Shown here: in pieces, positions 42,438-52,175 of the stretch
How positions within the stretch are numbered: position 1 is the first letter of the stretch
How the letters are laid out: each line of letters begins with the position of its first letter
NCBI GenBank assembly: GCA_023134145.1
Contig: JAGLUW010000004.1
Location: forward strand, 1 to 64,000
DNA length: 64,000 nucleotides
Reading direction: 5' to 3'
Origin: Sulfuriflexus sp.
Lineage (GTDB): Bacteria; Pseudomonadota; Gammaproteobacteria; AKS1
Translations under genes and position numbers: made by a program
Notes under the pieces: model-generated
The model's database searches: none
What the model was told of the DNA's origin: nothing
Seen by the model: the letters and a program-made list of their open reading frames with translations, nothing else

Positions 42438-43211
42438 ATGTTTCAATTTATTAGTAATTGGCTTGATCGTCGTACTATTAGGCGTTCTACGGTGACGGAT
42501 ATTCAGTGGTTAAAGGCATTTAGTGCTTTACCACTGCTTAATAAATTAACAGCGGATGAAAAAACCAAGTTACGTAAATTAGCAATTCTATTTATTGATA
42601 CCAAGTCTTTTGAAGGCGCGCATGAGCTGGTGGTTACCGACCATATGGTGCTCATTATTGCTCTACAAGCTTGTTTGCCTGTTTTAGAGTTAGGTATAGG
42701 AGGCTATGTCGGCTGGACATCCGTAATTGTTTATCCTGCCGGTTTTGCACCAGAGCGTACGGTTACGGATGAATATGGTGTAACGCATCATGTGCAATCT
42801 AATTTAGCGGGTGAGTCATGGTTACGAGGGCCTGTCGTCTTGTCCTGGGATGAAACTGAACGTGGTGGGATTATTGATGGTAGCAATCTTGTGATCCATG
42901 AATTTGCACATAAACTGGATATGCAGAATGGTGTCGCAAATGGTTTTCCACAACTGCACCCTGAAATGTCATCAAGGTTATGGGCCGAGGCTTTGGGTGC
43001 CGGGTTTAAAGACTTTGTTAGTAAATGCAGCAATGGTGAATCAAAGGCTATGAAAATAGATTGCTACGGAGCAACTTCTCCTGCTGAGTATTTTGCAGTA
43101 CTCAGTGAGGTGTTTTTTGAACGCCCTGAACTTATTTTGGAACACTATGCCGATGTTTATGAGCAGCTAAGGCAGTATTACCGTCAAGATACCCTGACTC
43201 GATTGAGTTAA
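42438..43211 (+). CDS. mtfA: MtfA-family zinc peptidase
   Basis: 257-residue homolog of MtfA, a gluzincin-type zinc metallopeptidase that in E. coli binds the glucose repressor Mlc and so tunes sugar uptake. The HExxH motif is in NLVIHEFAHKLDMQNG (about residues 151-166), and the third ligand is a downstream Glu in SPAEYFAVLSEVFFERPELI. The opening block FSALPLLNKLTADEKTKLRK is typical. A conserved middle is VGWTSVIVYPAGF. Length matches the family (about 260-270). It follows DUF2058 by 42 bases, same strand. Whether Mlc is present is not known from this window. Confidence 0.9.
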   Translation: MFQFISNWLDRRTIRRSTVTDIQWLKAFSALPLLNKLTADEKTKLRKLAILFIDTKSFEGAHELVVTDHMVLIIALQACLPVLELGIGGYVGWTSVIVYPAGFAPERTVTDEYGVTHHVQSNLAGESWLRGPVVLSWDETERGGIIDGSNLVIHEFAHKLDMQNGVANGFPQLHPEMSSRLWAEALGAGFKDFVSKCSNGESKAMKIDCYGATSPAEYFAVLSEVFFERPELILEHYADVYEQLRQYYRQDTLTRLS

Positions 43212-43334
43212 AGCACTTTTATTTTAAGGTTTATAGTTTATCTATTCATAGCGAGAAAGTATTACCCTTTTTTTTCTTTAGGAGTACTCTGTAGAAATAA
43301 ATAATAATACAGCATCTTATCGGGAGTTCTAACT

Positions 43335-44897
43335 ATGAATAAAAATAGTGGTTTTCTGAAGCGCTACAGCGGAGCCCAATGGTCATTTTTTTGGGCCGGT
43401 ATTACATTCGGTGTTGCACAAATTATTTATATGATTGGCCTGTGGATGGAAAAGGTACAGGCAGGTAAGACGCCATCTTTAAAACCAATCACGGTAACCA
43501 CCGATCTTGGCAAGATGTTTCGCAGCATGGAAGTTTCCTTCTATCGTTTATTTGATCTCCCTGATTTTCAACTTTACGGAAAAGCTATCGATGGTGTTGC
43601 CTCAACGGGTGGCGCATTTATCCCCGGCATTGGTTGGCCTATTGTTGGCATGATCATTGGTGGTTGGTTAGTAACGCGAATGGAAAAAGAAAGTCGTGCT
43701 TGGGTTTACTACCCACCTAAGGTTCTATTCATTTCTTTTCTCGGCGGGATGGTCTTTAGTTACGGCACACGGTTAGCAGGTGGTTGTACATTGAATCATC
43801 TGATGGGCGGTATCCCACTGATGAATATTCATTCGTTTGTGACCGTATTCTTTATGGCTATTGGCGGCGCACTAGGGTTTTACATATTGAGCCGAGTTGG
43901 TATGGCATCTTATTTTAAACATCAGGAAACACGCTCCTATGTTTGCGGCAATGATCCTGGTGAATCAGCAACTTGCCCACAAGGTAAAAAAGGCACAAGC
44001 AATCCGCTCTACTGGGTTGGCTTATTATTCGCGATATTCTTTATTGGTATCGCATTTTATGGTGGTCTGTTTAATCCGGAGAGTCTGCAACATTTAAAGA
44101 AAGGTGAGTTGGTTGCTTTTGGTAAGTCAGTTGATAGCAAGGGTTGGTATTACGTTATCTTCACTTTAACTGCCGGTATTATTGGTGGCGTTGGTCTGGC
44201 CAAGAGCGGTATGGGTACAGAGTGCGCGCTGGTTTCATGGGAAGCGGGTGGCATGATGAAGAAGCACGATGGCCATTATGCGAAAATGGGCGTGCCACGC
44301 ATTACTCGCACGCTGATGCGCAGTTACTTACCGATGATCGGTCTAATGGCGCACTGGGTCGTGATGCTTGGTTTCATTGTATTCGCCTGGATAGCATTTG
44401 ATGTGTCTCCTGCTTTTTCCGGAGCGCTAAAATTCCAGACCACGGCAGGCAACCTGATCGGTGGTGTATTCTTAGGGTTGGGCGCAGTGATGCTGATCGG
44501 TTGTGAGATTCGTTCTTACATGCGAATTGGTATGGGCTACCTCAACACATTGGTAGGTTTTATGGGGTTTGCAATTGGTTACCTGCCATTCACCTTGAAC
44601 TACGCTGCACACAAGGAGTTCCTGTCTTCATCTGTGATGATAGAAACTTACAAATGGTATGAATATATTGCACCAAATAGTATTGCCGGACAGAAGGCCG
44701 TGCTGGCATTGTGGTGGGTAGTGCTACTGTTAGCTCTTATATATGTCATTAAGATCGGTGCAAGAAATGTTGGAGCAGCTACGAGTAGCCTTGTGCATAA
44801 AAGCACTGAAGATGTTCAAAATGAGATCGATGAAAAGGGCAAGCAGCAAGGTGGCAGCATTGATGGTGTAAGTGTGCCAGTTCCTGCTAGTGTTTAA
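43335..44897 (+). CDS. YeeE/YedE-family (TsuA-like) thiosulfate/sulfur transporter
   Basis: 520-residue polytopic membrane protein of the sulphur-transport family (PF04143). In characterised members (TsuA) thiosulfate is passed along cysteines through the membrane. About 11-12 helices are seen. Conserved cysteine/glycine motifs: TRLAGGCTLNHLMGG (about 149-163), SGMGTECALVSWEAGG (about 293-308) and LIGCEIRSYMRIGMGYLNTL (about 393-412), one in each repeat region. Other residues C198 and C207 lie in a loop (SYVCGNDPGESATCPQG). It is longer than small YeeE proteins. GGGAG precedes the ATG. Thiosulfate uptake fits the SoxXA-like cytochrome elsewhere in the window, though substrate is inferred. Confidence 0.83.
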   Translation: MNKNSGFLKRYSGAQWSFFWAGITFGVAQIIYMIGLWMEKVQAGKTPSLKPITVTTDLGKMFRSMEVSFYRLFDLPDFQLYGKAIDGVASTGGAFIPGIGWPIVGMIIGGWLVTRMEKESRAWVYYPPKVLFISFLGGMVFSYGTRLAGGCTLNHLMGGIPLMNIHSFVTVFFMAIGGALGFYILSRVGMASYFKHQETRSYVCGNDPGESATCPQGKKGTSNPLYWVGLLFAIFFIGIAFYGGLFNPESLQHLKKGELVAFGKSVDSKGWYYVIFTLTAGIIGGVGLAKSGMGTECALVSWEAGGMMKKHDGHYAKMGVPRITRTLMRSYLPMIGLMAHWVVMLGFIVFAWIAFDVSPAFSGALKFQTTAGNLIGGVFLGLGAVMLIGCEIRSYMRIGMGYLNTLVGFMGFAIGYLPFTLNYAAHKEFLSSSVMIETYKWYEYIAPNSIAGQKAVLALWWVVLLLALIYVIKIGARNVGAATSSLVHKSTEDVQNEIDEKGKQQGGSIDGVSVPVPASV

Positions 44898-44917
44898 ATA
44901 GAAAGTTCATATAAAAC

Positions 44918-44948
44918 CGGGGATCAGAGATTTATGCTCTGGTCCCCA
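44918..44948. repeat. GGGGATCAGAG hairpin between yeeE-like and RND genes
   Basis: CGGGGATCAGAG pairs with CTCTGGTCCCC over a short central loop. It is a compact member of the dispersed GGGGTCAGAG family and may also serve as a bidirectional gene-end hairpin for the two convergent genes. Confidence 0.6.
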
Positions 44949-44962
44949 GTACCTTAATCACT

Positions 44963-47900
44963 TTATGATGGCTCTTCTTGAAGTTCGTTGTTGTTATTTT
45001 CTATAACTTCTACAAAACCAAAATCTTCCATAATGGTATAGCTGGCAGGCAACACCAGTAATGTAAGGAAGGTTGAGGCGATCATACCGAAGATAACGCT
45101 GGTGACCAGAGGTATTAGTACCTGTGCTTGCAGGCTGGTCTCGAGTAATAATGGGAACATGCCCGCAACAGTTGTAATTGAGGTTAGGAAGATAGCGCGG
45201 AAACGATCTCTTACTGCCTGACCTGCGGCAGCGTGTAAAGACATGCCTTCACGGCTATGAATTTTTACATATTCGACCAGCAAAATTGAATCGTTCACGA
45301 CAATACCCGCGAGAGATACAAAACCGACCATACTGGGTAGGCTTAGATCTAATCCCATGAGTAAGTGCCCCCAAATAACACCAATCAGAGCAAGTGGAAT
45401 ATTGATCAGCACGACCAGCGGCTCACGGTAATTACGGAAGGTCAGACTCAATAATAAAAACACACCAGCAATACCGGCAATAAATCCACTCAAGACAGAT
45501 GTATTGGTCTCCTGTGAATTTTTGACTTCGCCTTCTAGACTGAATACCAGGCCGGGGTAGTTTTCTTGTAATTGAGGCAGGAAGCGTTTCTTGGTGTCAC
45601 TAATGACTTCTTTGGTATTCGCTATTTCACTGTCTATATCACCAGAGATGGTGACGGTGCGTTGATGATTGATGCGTACAATACGTGAAAATTCTCGGAC
45701 TTCATTTATTCGTGCTACCGAGGTTAGCGGGATCGCTTCGCCTTGTTTCGAAAATATTGTTAGCGCTTCAAAATCGCTTAGTGCACTTTGTGGTTCACTG
45801 TCTAATTTTATATTAACTTCATAGGCTTCACGGCCATGGTAGACATCACCAATTTTGCTGCCTTGATAAGCTGCGCGCAGTTGTAGTGATAATTGCTGTG
45901 CATCAAGTCCCGAATTTAATGCACCAGGATAGAGGCTAACGCTGAGTTGAGGTTTCCCCGGACGCAGATCATCCATAATGTTGGATACACCGGGATAACC
46001 GTTTAGCCAGTTTTGTAATTCCCATGAAGCGCGAGACAGTTGTTGTGGATCTTGGCCTTGTAGTCGTATTGAGATGGCCTGACCTGCTGGACCAAAAGCC
46101 GGTTCTTTATATTGAATGGAAATAGCGTCGGCAATAATAGGGGTGTTTTTTGACCATAAACGGCGTAAGTGGTTTAAGGAATTATTACGAGTTTCTGCAT
46201 CGAGTAAATCAAGGCTAATGGTTGCAAGGTGCCCACCTTCCTCGCCTGCATCAGCATTTGTACTGTATGAGACTTGAATATTCTTAACCAGTTTTCCTGA
46301 TTCTTCTGGTGGCAATTGCTTCAAAGATTTCTGTAAGCTATCCAGAAGTATTGAAACAACATCTTCTGTGCGTGAAAAGGGTGTGCCTTGTGGCATGATA
46401 ATACGCGTATCAAGAATGTCACCTTCCAGATCAGGGAAGGCCTTGAATTTAACGTAACCGCCAAAGATTAAACTAAGAGATATAATAAAAAGTGCAATGG
46501 CGCTGCCGAGTACGGCGTATCGGTAGTGAATTGCCATATCACCCATGACACCAACACGATCACGCAGCCGTTCGAAGCTTGCTTCAAAACGATTACGCCA
46601 GTTGGCACGCTTCTTATCATGTTGGTGTTCAAGTGAATGTTTGAGGTGGTGAGGTAAAATCAAAAAGGCTTCGACGAGACTGATAGTGAGTACGCTAAGT
46701 AGCACCACGGGTAATACACCCATGATCTGACCCATGTCACCTTTTAAAAATAACAGGCTGCCGAAGAGGATTGCCGATGTTGCAAAAGATGAAAACACAC
46801 CGCGTGCGACTTTGTGGATACCATCTATAGAGGCCTGTAATGGAGTTTTGCCGTTACGATACTCGGATTCAATACTCTCGGAAATAACGATGGCATCATC
46901 CATTAAGATACCAATGGCCATAAGCAATGCGACCATGGATATCATGTTGATGCTGATACCAAAGGCACTCATTAGTACCAGGCCACCAATAAATGAAATA
47001 GGTAAACCAAGTGCGACCCAGAAGGTATAACGCCAGACAAAGAATATGAGTAAAGCCAAGCTGGCAAGAAGCAGTCCCTGCCAACCGTTTGACAGCAATA
47101 GCTTCATGCGATCTTTGACAATGGATGCCGTATCTTGAGTAATGAGAAGTCGAGTGGTTTCGGGTAAACGAAGATTTTCTGCATTAACAAATTTTTCTAC
47201 AGCATCGAATATGGTTAAAGAGTCATCGGTAATGTTTTTAGTGATCTTTAATATTGCAGCAGGTTTACCATTCAGTTCGGTACGAACTTCTTCGTTAGTG
47301 AAATTATCAACAATACGTGCAATTTCACCAAGGCGTAGTTGCGCACCATTGATATTATTTAGGATAATTAGATCGGCGAGTTCACTGACTGTGCGTCGTT
47401 CATTGAGAAAACGGATTTGATAAGATAGCTCATCGGTATCCATTGTCCCCGCAGGCATATCCATAGACTGGCTTTTAATGCGATTAGCGATGTCTTCAAT
47501 ACTGAGTTGATATTGGCGCAGGCTTTCGGGTTTAATCAATACGCTGAGTTGGTGAGTCGAAAAACCGGAGATAGTAACAATAGGTACTTCTGGTAGCGCG
47601 AGTAAACGATCACGGTAATATTCTGCTAAGGCCTTTAATTCTGGTTGTGTTAATTGTGCATTAATGGCGACACTGACTACCGGTTTGGTACGGCCCAGTT
47701 CTTCTACTATTGGTTCTTCGGCATTATCTGGAAAATCAGTAACACTATCTACGGCAGCATTTACGTCATTTAAAAACTGCTGGATATTTCCTTCTTCCTG
47801 CATATCCAAGGTCAGTATGCCGATGTTGTCACGCGCTTCGCAGCGTTGTTCTTCCATAAAACTGATGCCATCAGTGATGTCTTCCAGACGATTGCAAATC

Positions 47901-48079
47901 CCTTCTTCTACTTCACTAGGGCTGGCGCCAGGGTAGGGCACAGTTACCTTTACTTTGTTGGTATCTATTTCTGGAAAACTCTCTTTATTAAGAGTGGGTA
48001 ATACAAGCATCCCAGCCATCAGAATGATAAACATCAAAATATTGGCGGCAGTTTGGTGGCTGGCGAAGTAGCGGATCAT
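44963..48079 (-). CDS. RND-family efflux pump, inner-membrane subunit (AcrB/HAE-like)
   Basis: 1038-residue proton-driven RND transporter with about 12 helices and two large periplasmic loops. Landmarks: NKESFPEIDTNKVKVTVPYP near the N-terminus, GASPSEVEEGICNRLED, the proton-relay aspartates in MAIGILMDDAIVISESIE, and in the second half PLALIGVIWGHLLMGLDLSL and VGFVSLAGIVVNDSILLVEY. It is the AcrB/MdtB-like rather than heavy-metal type, as the metal-specific CusA motifs are not seen. It forms an operon with the adaptor gene (two-base gap). No outer-membrane factor or regulator gene lies nearby, so it probably borrows a TolC-type channel. Substrate unknown. Confidence 0.93.
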   Translation of the reverse strand: MIRYFASHQTAANILMFIILMAGMLVLPTLNKESFPEIDTNKVKVTVPYPGASPSEVEEGICNRLEDITDGISFMEEQRCEARDNIGILTLDMQEEGNIQQFLNDVNAAVDSVTDFPDNAEEPIVEELGRTKPVVSVAINAQLTQPELKALAEYYRDRLLALPEVPIVTISGFSTHQLSVLIKPESLRQYQLSIEDIANRIKSQSMDMPAGTMDTDELSYQIRFLNERRTVSELADLIILNNINGAQLRLGEIARIVDNFTNEEVRTELNGKPAAILKITKNITDDSLTIFDAVEKFVNAENLRLPETTRLLITQDTASIVKDRMKLLLSNGWQGLLLASLALLIFFVWRYTFWVALGLPISFIGGLVLMSAFGISINMISMVALLMAIGILMDDAIVISESIESEYRNGKTPLQASIDGIHKVARGVFSSFATSAILFGSLLFLKGDMGQIMGVLPVVLLSVLTISLVEAFLILPHHLKHSLEHQHDKKRANWRNRFEASFERLRDRVGVMGDMAIHYRYAVLGSAIALFIISLSLIFGGYVKFKAFPDLEGDILDTRIIMPQGTPFSRTEDVVSILLDSLQKSLKQLPPEESGKLVKNIQVSYSTNADAGEEGGHLATISLDLLDAETRNNSLNHLRRLWSKNTPIIADAISIQYKEPAFGPAGQAISIRLQGQDPQQLSRASWELQNWLNGYPGVSNIMDDLRPGKPQLSVSLYPGALNSGLDAQQLSLQLRAAYQGSKIGDVYHGREAYEVNIKLDSEPQSALSDFEALTIFSKQGEAIPLTSVARINEVREFSRIVRINHQRTVTISGDIDSEIANTKEVISDTKKRFLPQLQENYPGLVFSLEGEVKNSQETNTSVLSGFIAGIAGVFLLLSLTFRNYREPLVVLINIPLALIGVIWGHLLMGLDLSLPSMVGFVSLAGIVVNDSILLVEYVKIHSREGMSLHAAAGQAVRDRFRAIFLTSITTVAGMFPLLLETSLQAQVLIPLVTSVIFGMIASTFLTLLVLPASYTIMEDFGFVEVIENNNNELQEEPS

Positions 48080-48081
48080 GA

Positions 48082-49440
48082 TTATTTTATTCCACTAGCG
48101 CGCTTGGCTAATGCTTTTTCATAATCAATGGCCTGTATAGGCGTTAGCGGCATGTCTTCGATCACAGGAATTAAATCATTAATGATGATTTGGTCGCCTT
48201 CTTCAATACCGCTGCGCACGATAACCAGATCATCTTGTTGTTGCTGAATATTAACGGTTTTGATGACTAAGCGATTATCTTTACTGACAACATAAACACG
48301 GCCGTAGTGTATCGCCTTGCGAGGAATAACAATGGCCTTGTATTTTGGTGCATAGAGTTCCACTGCCATAAACATACCTTTTAACAGTGGCGGCCTGCGG
48401 CCAGGAATTATTTTTTCATAGGGCCGATCTATGCCAACAACAATACCAATGGTACGGCGAACAGGATCAATAGATTCACTGAAGCGTAAAACCCGAGCAT
48501 TCCATATTGCATCAGGCATATCTCCGACGAGTTTTACTCGTGCGGATAAATTTAGATTAGCGAGTACATCCCGAGTAATACCAACGGCAGGTCGATCAAA
48601 GTTTTTATTGTCTAAGTGACCAACCAGAGAACGCATATGAAGAATAGGTAGTTGTGCGTTGATCTCTACACCGTTAATGTCGAGTGCCTCAAACAAGCTT
48701 GACCCTACATTAACGAATTGTCCTTTATCAACAGATACCTTACCGATGCGTGCGCTGAAAGGCAGGGTGATTTCTGTTCGACCTAGATTGGTTTTTTGTC
48801 CCTTGACCTGTTCTTCTGCACGAGTAATTTGAGCTTGTACAGTATCTTTGCGGCTGGCATAGGTATTCAGTTGCCCTTGTAACTCTGATACTTGTTGGCG
48901 GAGTTGAATCACCTTTTGTTCTTCGGCGTCTAATGTTGAGCGTGCAATCAATTTACGATCCCAGATACTGCGAATCCGCTCTAGTTCTTTTTCGCCTACT
49001 TGTAGATTTTTCTTTGCCAGCGCAAGAGAGCGGAGTGTTGTTTGTTTTTCGACGTCCAATTGTTTGAGTGAGGATTTACTCGCAGCCAGATCAGCCTGGG
49101 TTTGTTTCAGGCTGACTTCATAATCTTGAGAATCAATACGTATCACTATCGTATTGGCACTTATACTGTTGCCTTGTTTTAGATCGGGATGAATATAACT
49201 GATCTTGCCACGAACCTCGGCCAGTGTTTGTAGAGTGACTGTCGGCTCGACATTGCCATAGGCAGTGACCTTTGCACTAAAAGGAATGCGCCGTGCTGTA
49301 ATGGTGTCGACACTTTTGCTGGGCATTTCCGTACCAGCATGTTGTAAGGGGGTACGACTACTGATAAGCATTATCGCAATCAGTATCCCAAGACCAATAG
49401 CGATAAATAGTATATAGGGTTTTTGTAGGTGTTTTATCAT
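48082..49440 (-). CDS. RND efflux periplasmic adaptor (membrane fusion protein)
   Basis: 452-residue HlyD/AcrA-like adaptor. An N-terminal anchor helix (about 11-27) is followed by the barrel-sandwich half-motif (ARRIPFSAKVTAYGNVEP... VIRIDSQDYEVSLK), a long coiled-coil hairpin (about 115-215), the second lipoyl half (LGRTEITLPFSARIGKVSVD) and beta-barrel/MP domains with IVIPRKAIHYGRVYVV and GIEEGDQIIINDL. It bridges the inner-membrane pump and an outer-membrane channel. It is the first gene of a two-gene operon with the RND subunit two bases downstream. Confidence 0.92.
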   Translation of the reverse strand: MIKHLQKPYILFIAIGLGILIAIMLISSRTPLQHAGTEMPSKSVDTITARRIPFSAKVTAYGNVEPTVTLQTLAEVRGKISYIHPDLKQGNSISANTIVIRIDSQDYEVSLKQTQADLAASKSSLKQLDVEKQTTLRSLALAKKNLQVGEKELERIRSIWDRKLIARSTLDAEEQKVIQLRQQVSELQGQLNTYASRKDTVQAQITRAEEQVKGQKTNLGRTEITLPFSARIGKVSVDKGQFVNVGSSLFEALDINGVEINAQLPILHMRSLVGHLDNKNFDRPAVGITRDVLANLNLSARVKLVGDMPDAIWNARVLRFSESIDPVRRTIGIVVGIDRPYEKIIPGRRPPLLKGMFMAVELYAPKYKAIVIPRKAIHYGRVYVVSKDNRLVIKTVNIQQQQDDLVIVRSGIEEGDQIIINDLIPVIEDMPLTPIQAIDYEKALAKRASGIK

Positions 49441-49568
49441 AGCGGAACCACGTCATAGGTAATGATGCTTCAATCAATAGAATGTAACACAGGTATTAAT
49501 TAAGCGAACACTTATATAGACGGATGAGAATGATTGTGATTCTTGATTATTATTTATGTGTGAGCAAT

Positions 49569-49597
49569 AAAAAGGCCCATCACGAAGATGGGCCTTT
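49569..49597 (-). terminator. Intrinsic terminator of the large subtilase gene
   Basis: AAAAGGCCCATC and GATGGGCCTTTT form a 12-bp stem with a five-base loop. It lies 23 bases beyond the stop of the leftward subtilase gene, with T and A tracts on the two sides, so it can act in both directions. Confidence 0.85.
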
Positions 49598-49619
49598 TGT
49601 TATAGAAAAGATTCTCATA

Positions 49620-51749
49620 TTACTTCTTAGGCCCTCCTTTCTTAGTGCTTCCTCCATCAGTCGTTTTACCACCGCCACCACCTTTGGTGCTGCCATTGAT
49701 GGTAATTGTTACGGTTACTGCAGTAGAATTTTCAGCGCCATCATTGGCAACGTAACTGAACGTATCAGTACCAGTGAAGCGTTTCTTAGGTGTATAGGTG
49801 AAGCCACCTGTATTGGCATCGTAGCTAACCGAACCGGTACTTGGTGCGCTTGTCACATTGTAGTTTAGTGCATCACCATCTGCATCGCTGGCGCTGAAGC
49901 TGCTGCTTACAGGTGTGTTCTTTTCAGTAACTAAACTGAGTGCTGATGCAACAGGAGCTGTGTTTACTACTGGGTCAGTGGCAATAGGCTCTTCAGGTGC
50001 AACAGGTTCTTCAGGAATAACTTCTTCCGGTACAACAACCGTCACAGTGATTGTTGCATTGCTGCTTAGCTTAACGTCATCAGTGGCAGTAAAGCGAAAG
50101 CTCAAGCTTGCATTCTCAGTACCTGATATGAAACTAGCCGTCGTAGAGTCAGCGCCATTTAGTGCAACAGCGGTACCGGCAACTTGTGTCCACTGTTGTG
50201 CTGTTAAAGAACCATCATCACTTGCTTGAGCTACAAGTATGACTGTTTCGCTGGGGCCAACAGTAATGTCGGCATCAACACTGACGACAGGTGATGTTGA
50301 AACGGCATTGACACCGCGACTTGCATCAGCAATACCATCACCACAAAGTGCGGTGGTGCAACTTGAACCAGCAGGGAAAGAGCGTGCGGATGAAAGTAGT
50401 TTATTACTCAACGTTGAAGGTGATAAGAACTGACCTGTTTTTGCATGGTTAGCAGAAATCATTAATGAAACTACACCGGCAATATGTGGTGCGGCCATAC
50501 TTGTTCCTTGATAAAAGGCAAATACATTATCACCTGTTGCGTAAGTTGAACCTGAATCTAAGGTGGAAAGAATGCCATCTGGGTTCAAAGGTGATTCACC
50601 ACCAGGGGCTGAAATTTCAACCGTGCTGCCGTAGTTACTGTAATAAGTTTTACTTGCTGCGCGATTATTGGCAGCAACAGAAATAACATTATTACAACCG
50701 GCTGGAGTAAAACCGCTCGCATCCATGTTTGAGTTACCTGCGGCAACAACAATACTAGTACCTTGAGCAACAGCATCGTTGATAGCTAATTGCGTTGCAC
50801 CTGTTGCGCTACAAACATAACCACCGCCTAAGCTCATATTAATAACTTGTGCAGGAGTAGCATTGTTAGGAACACCGGCAACACTTATACCTGCTGACCA
50901 GCGAATTGCATCGGCAATGTCAGAGGTATAGCCGCCACACTTACCTAATACGCGAACAGGTTGGATCTTTGAAACCCAGTTTACGCCAGTAACACCATAG
51001 CCATTGTTACTTGCCGCGCCGATAGTGCCGGCAACGTGCGTACCATGCCATGAGCTATAAGAAGCAGGAGAGTCGGCATAACATTCACCGTAGTTAGACC
51101 AGTCACCGGCATCAGTTGGATCGTTATCACGGCCATTGCCATCATTGCCAACAAAGGCAGTACTAATAAAATCGTAACCGGCTACTGTGCGGCCAGCAAG
51201 ATCGGCATGCGGTAAGATACCTGTGTCGATAACGCTAATAACAACATTGTTACTGCCTGTTGTTACATCCCATGCAGCAGGTAGATTGATACCGCCGGGT
51301 TCAGAAACGCTGTCGTGATATTGCCAGTGATAGCTATTGTAAAAAGTATCATTAGGGATTTTTAGACTCTGCATAACAGCATCGGCTTCAACGCTTTCTA
51401 CATCAGGGTCATGGCGAAGTCGTTCAAGTAACCCGCGCATGGCTTGTTGGGGAAGACGGTCAGCTAATTTCAAGACATGAGAGCGGCCAGACATGCTGCG
51501 TGCATAAGAAATTTCAATGCCGGCGCGTACTGTTAAGTCTTGTAATTTCTCTTCGCGGCGAGAATTATTTTCAAGTGCATCATTATCTTTGTTAAAGCGA
51601 ATAATAATTTGATCTGTTGCAATATCGGCACGCTGCGTCAGTGTGCGGTCATGACCTGAGACAATCGTTTCTGCCGATAATATAGTGGAAGCAGATAGTA
51701 AGGATGCCAATATACTGGCGGTAAAAAGTGTTTTCTTGAAAGCTGACAT
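49620..51749 (-). CDS. Secreted multidomain subtilisin-like protease under c-di-GMP riboswitch
   Basis: 709-residue exported S8 protease. Signal peptide 1-26 (STILSA/E); an inhibitor-like propeptide at about 30-125; catalytic domain about 140-505 with Asp175 in ISVIDTGILPHADL, His235 in SSWHGTHVAGTIGA, Ser417 in QGTSMAAPHIAGV and the oxyanion Asn in VVAAGNSN. Cysteine pairs suggest disulfides. Then a PKD/REJ-like domain (VDADITVGPSETVILVAQAS), a Pro/Glu linker with PEEPVAPEEP, a cadherin-like domain (NTPVSSSFSASDADGDALNY ... GTDTFSYVANDGAENST) and a Gly/Lys-rich end. GGGGAA before the ATG at 51749 sets the start; the frame runs further into the riboswitch leader. Likely cell-surface or matrix proteolysis tuned by c-di-GMP. 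Confidence 0.93.
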   Translation of the reverse strand: MSAFKKTLFTASILASLLSASTILSAETIVSGHDRTLTQRADIATDQIIIRFNKDNDALENNSRREEKLQDLTVRAGIEISYARSMSGRSHVLKLADRLPQQAMRGLLERLRHDPDVESVEADAVMQSLKIPNDTFYNSYHWQYHDSVSEPGGINLPAAWDVTTGSNNVVISVIDTGILPHADLAGRTVAGYDFISTAFVGNDGNGRDNDPTDAGDWSNYGECYADSPASYSSWHGTHVAGTIGAASNNGYGVTGVNWVSKIQPVRVLGKCGGYTSDIADAIRWSAGISVAGVPNNATPAQVINMSLGGGYVCSATGATQLAINDAVAQGTSIVVAAGNSNMDASGFTPAGCNNVISVAANNRAASKTYYSNYGSTVEISAPGGESPLNPDGILSTLDSGSTYATGDNVFAFYQGTSMAAPHIAGVVSLMISANHAKTGQFLSPSTLSNKLLSSARSFPAGSSCTTALCGDGIADASRGVNAVSTSPVVSVDADITVGPSETVILVAQASDDGSLTAQQWTQVAGTAVALNGADSTTASFISGTENASLSFRFTATDDVKLSSNATITVTVVVPEEVIPEEPVAPEEPIATDPVVNTAPVASALSLVTEKNTPVSSSFSASDADGDALNYNVTSAPSTGSVSYDANTGGFTYTPKKRFTGTDTFSYVANDGAENSTAVTVTITINGSTKGGGGGKTTDGGSTKKGGPKK

Positions 51750-51844
51750 AGTTGTTCCCCATCCAATAGCGCGATGTCTGGGGCTGTGCAAGGTCAAGAG
51801 GATTATCAGCTGGGCACACGCGAAATAGAATTCACGTGTGAAGT

Positions 51845-51935
51845 GCATCTGGTAATCCCGCTGTCGTAGGAATTGAATCCCCGTAGACCGGTGACTTTGC
51901 GTCTCCACCTTTCGATGGGTTTGCCTTTTTCAGTT
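51845..51935 (-). promoter_or_regulatory. Cyclic-di-GMP-I (GEMM-I) riboswitch
   Basis: Read on the minus strand, the region carries the core words of the GEMM-I aptamer in order: GGCAAACC, a GAAA tetraloop receptor partner (CGAAAGG), GACGCAAAG, then CACCGG with TCTAC, and finally AGCGGGATTACCAGATG, which closes the P3 side. Positions: aptamer start near 51935, end near 51845. A hairpin (CACACG... CGTGTG, about 51813-51840) follows as a possible expression platform, and the protease ATG is about 95 bases downstream. Binding of c-di-GMP is established for this class; the on/off direction here is unknown. Confidence 0.9.
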
Positions 51936-52175
51936 CATCGCGTTGTTAACAATAACAGTACGTTAAAATGACTATAGAGGGTATTTCGTGAATTACAAAC
52001 TCCGGATTTGAAGTCTTTTGATATATTTTGTATTTGGTAAATTAATTCAATAACTTATGATGTAAAGTTAAATGTTAATATTTGTAAACATAGACGATCT
52101 ATAAATGCAGGGTAAATTATCACATAATTATTAATGTTATTATCGCTTACTCTATTATTTGGCAATTATTAAACA
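51936..52175. other. AT-rich intergenic region, promoter of the riboswitch transcript
   Basis: Between the riboswitch and the SpoU-type methyltransferase I see no gene. The DNA is AT-rich and must hold the leftward promoter for the protease leader and the rightward promoter for the methyltransferase. I found no convincing hexamer pair to name. Confidence 0.4.
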
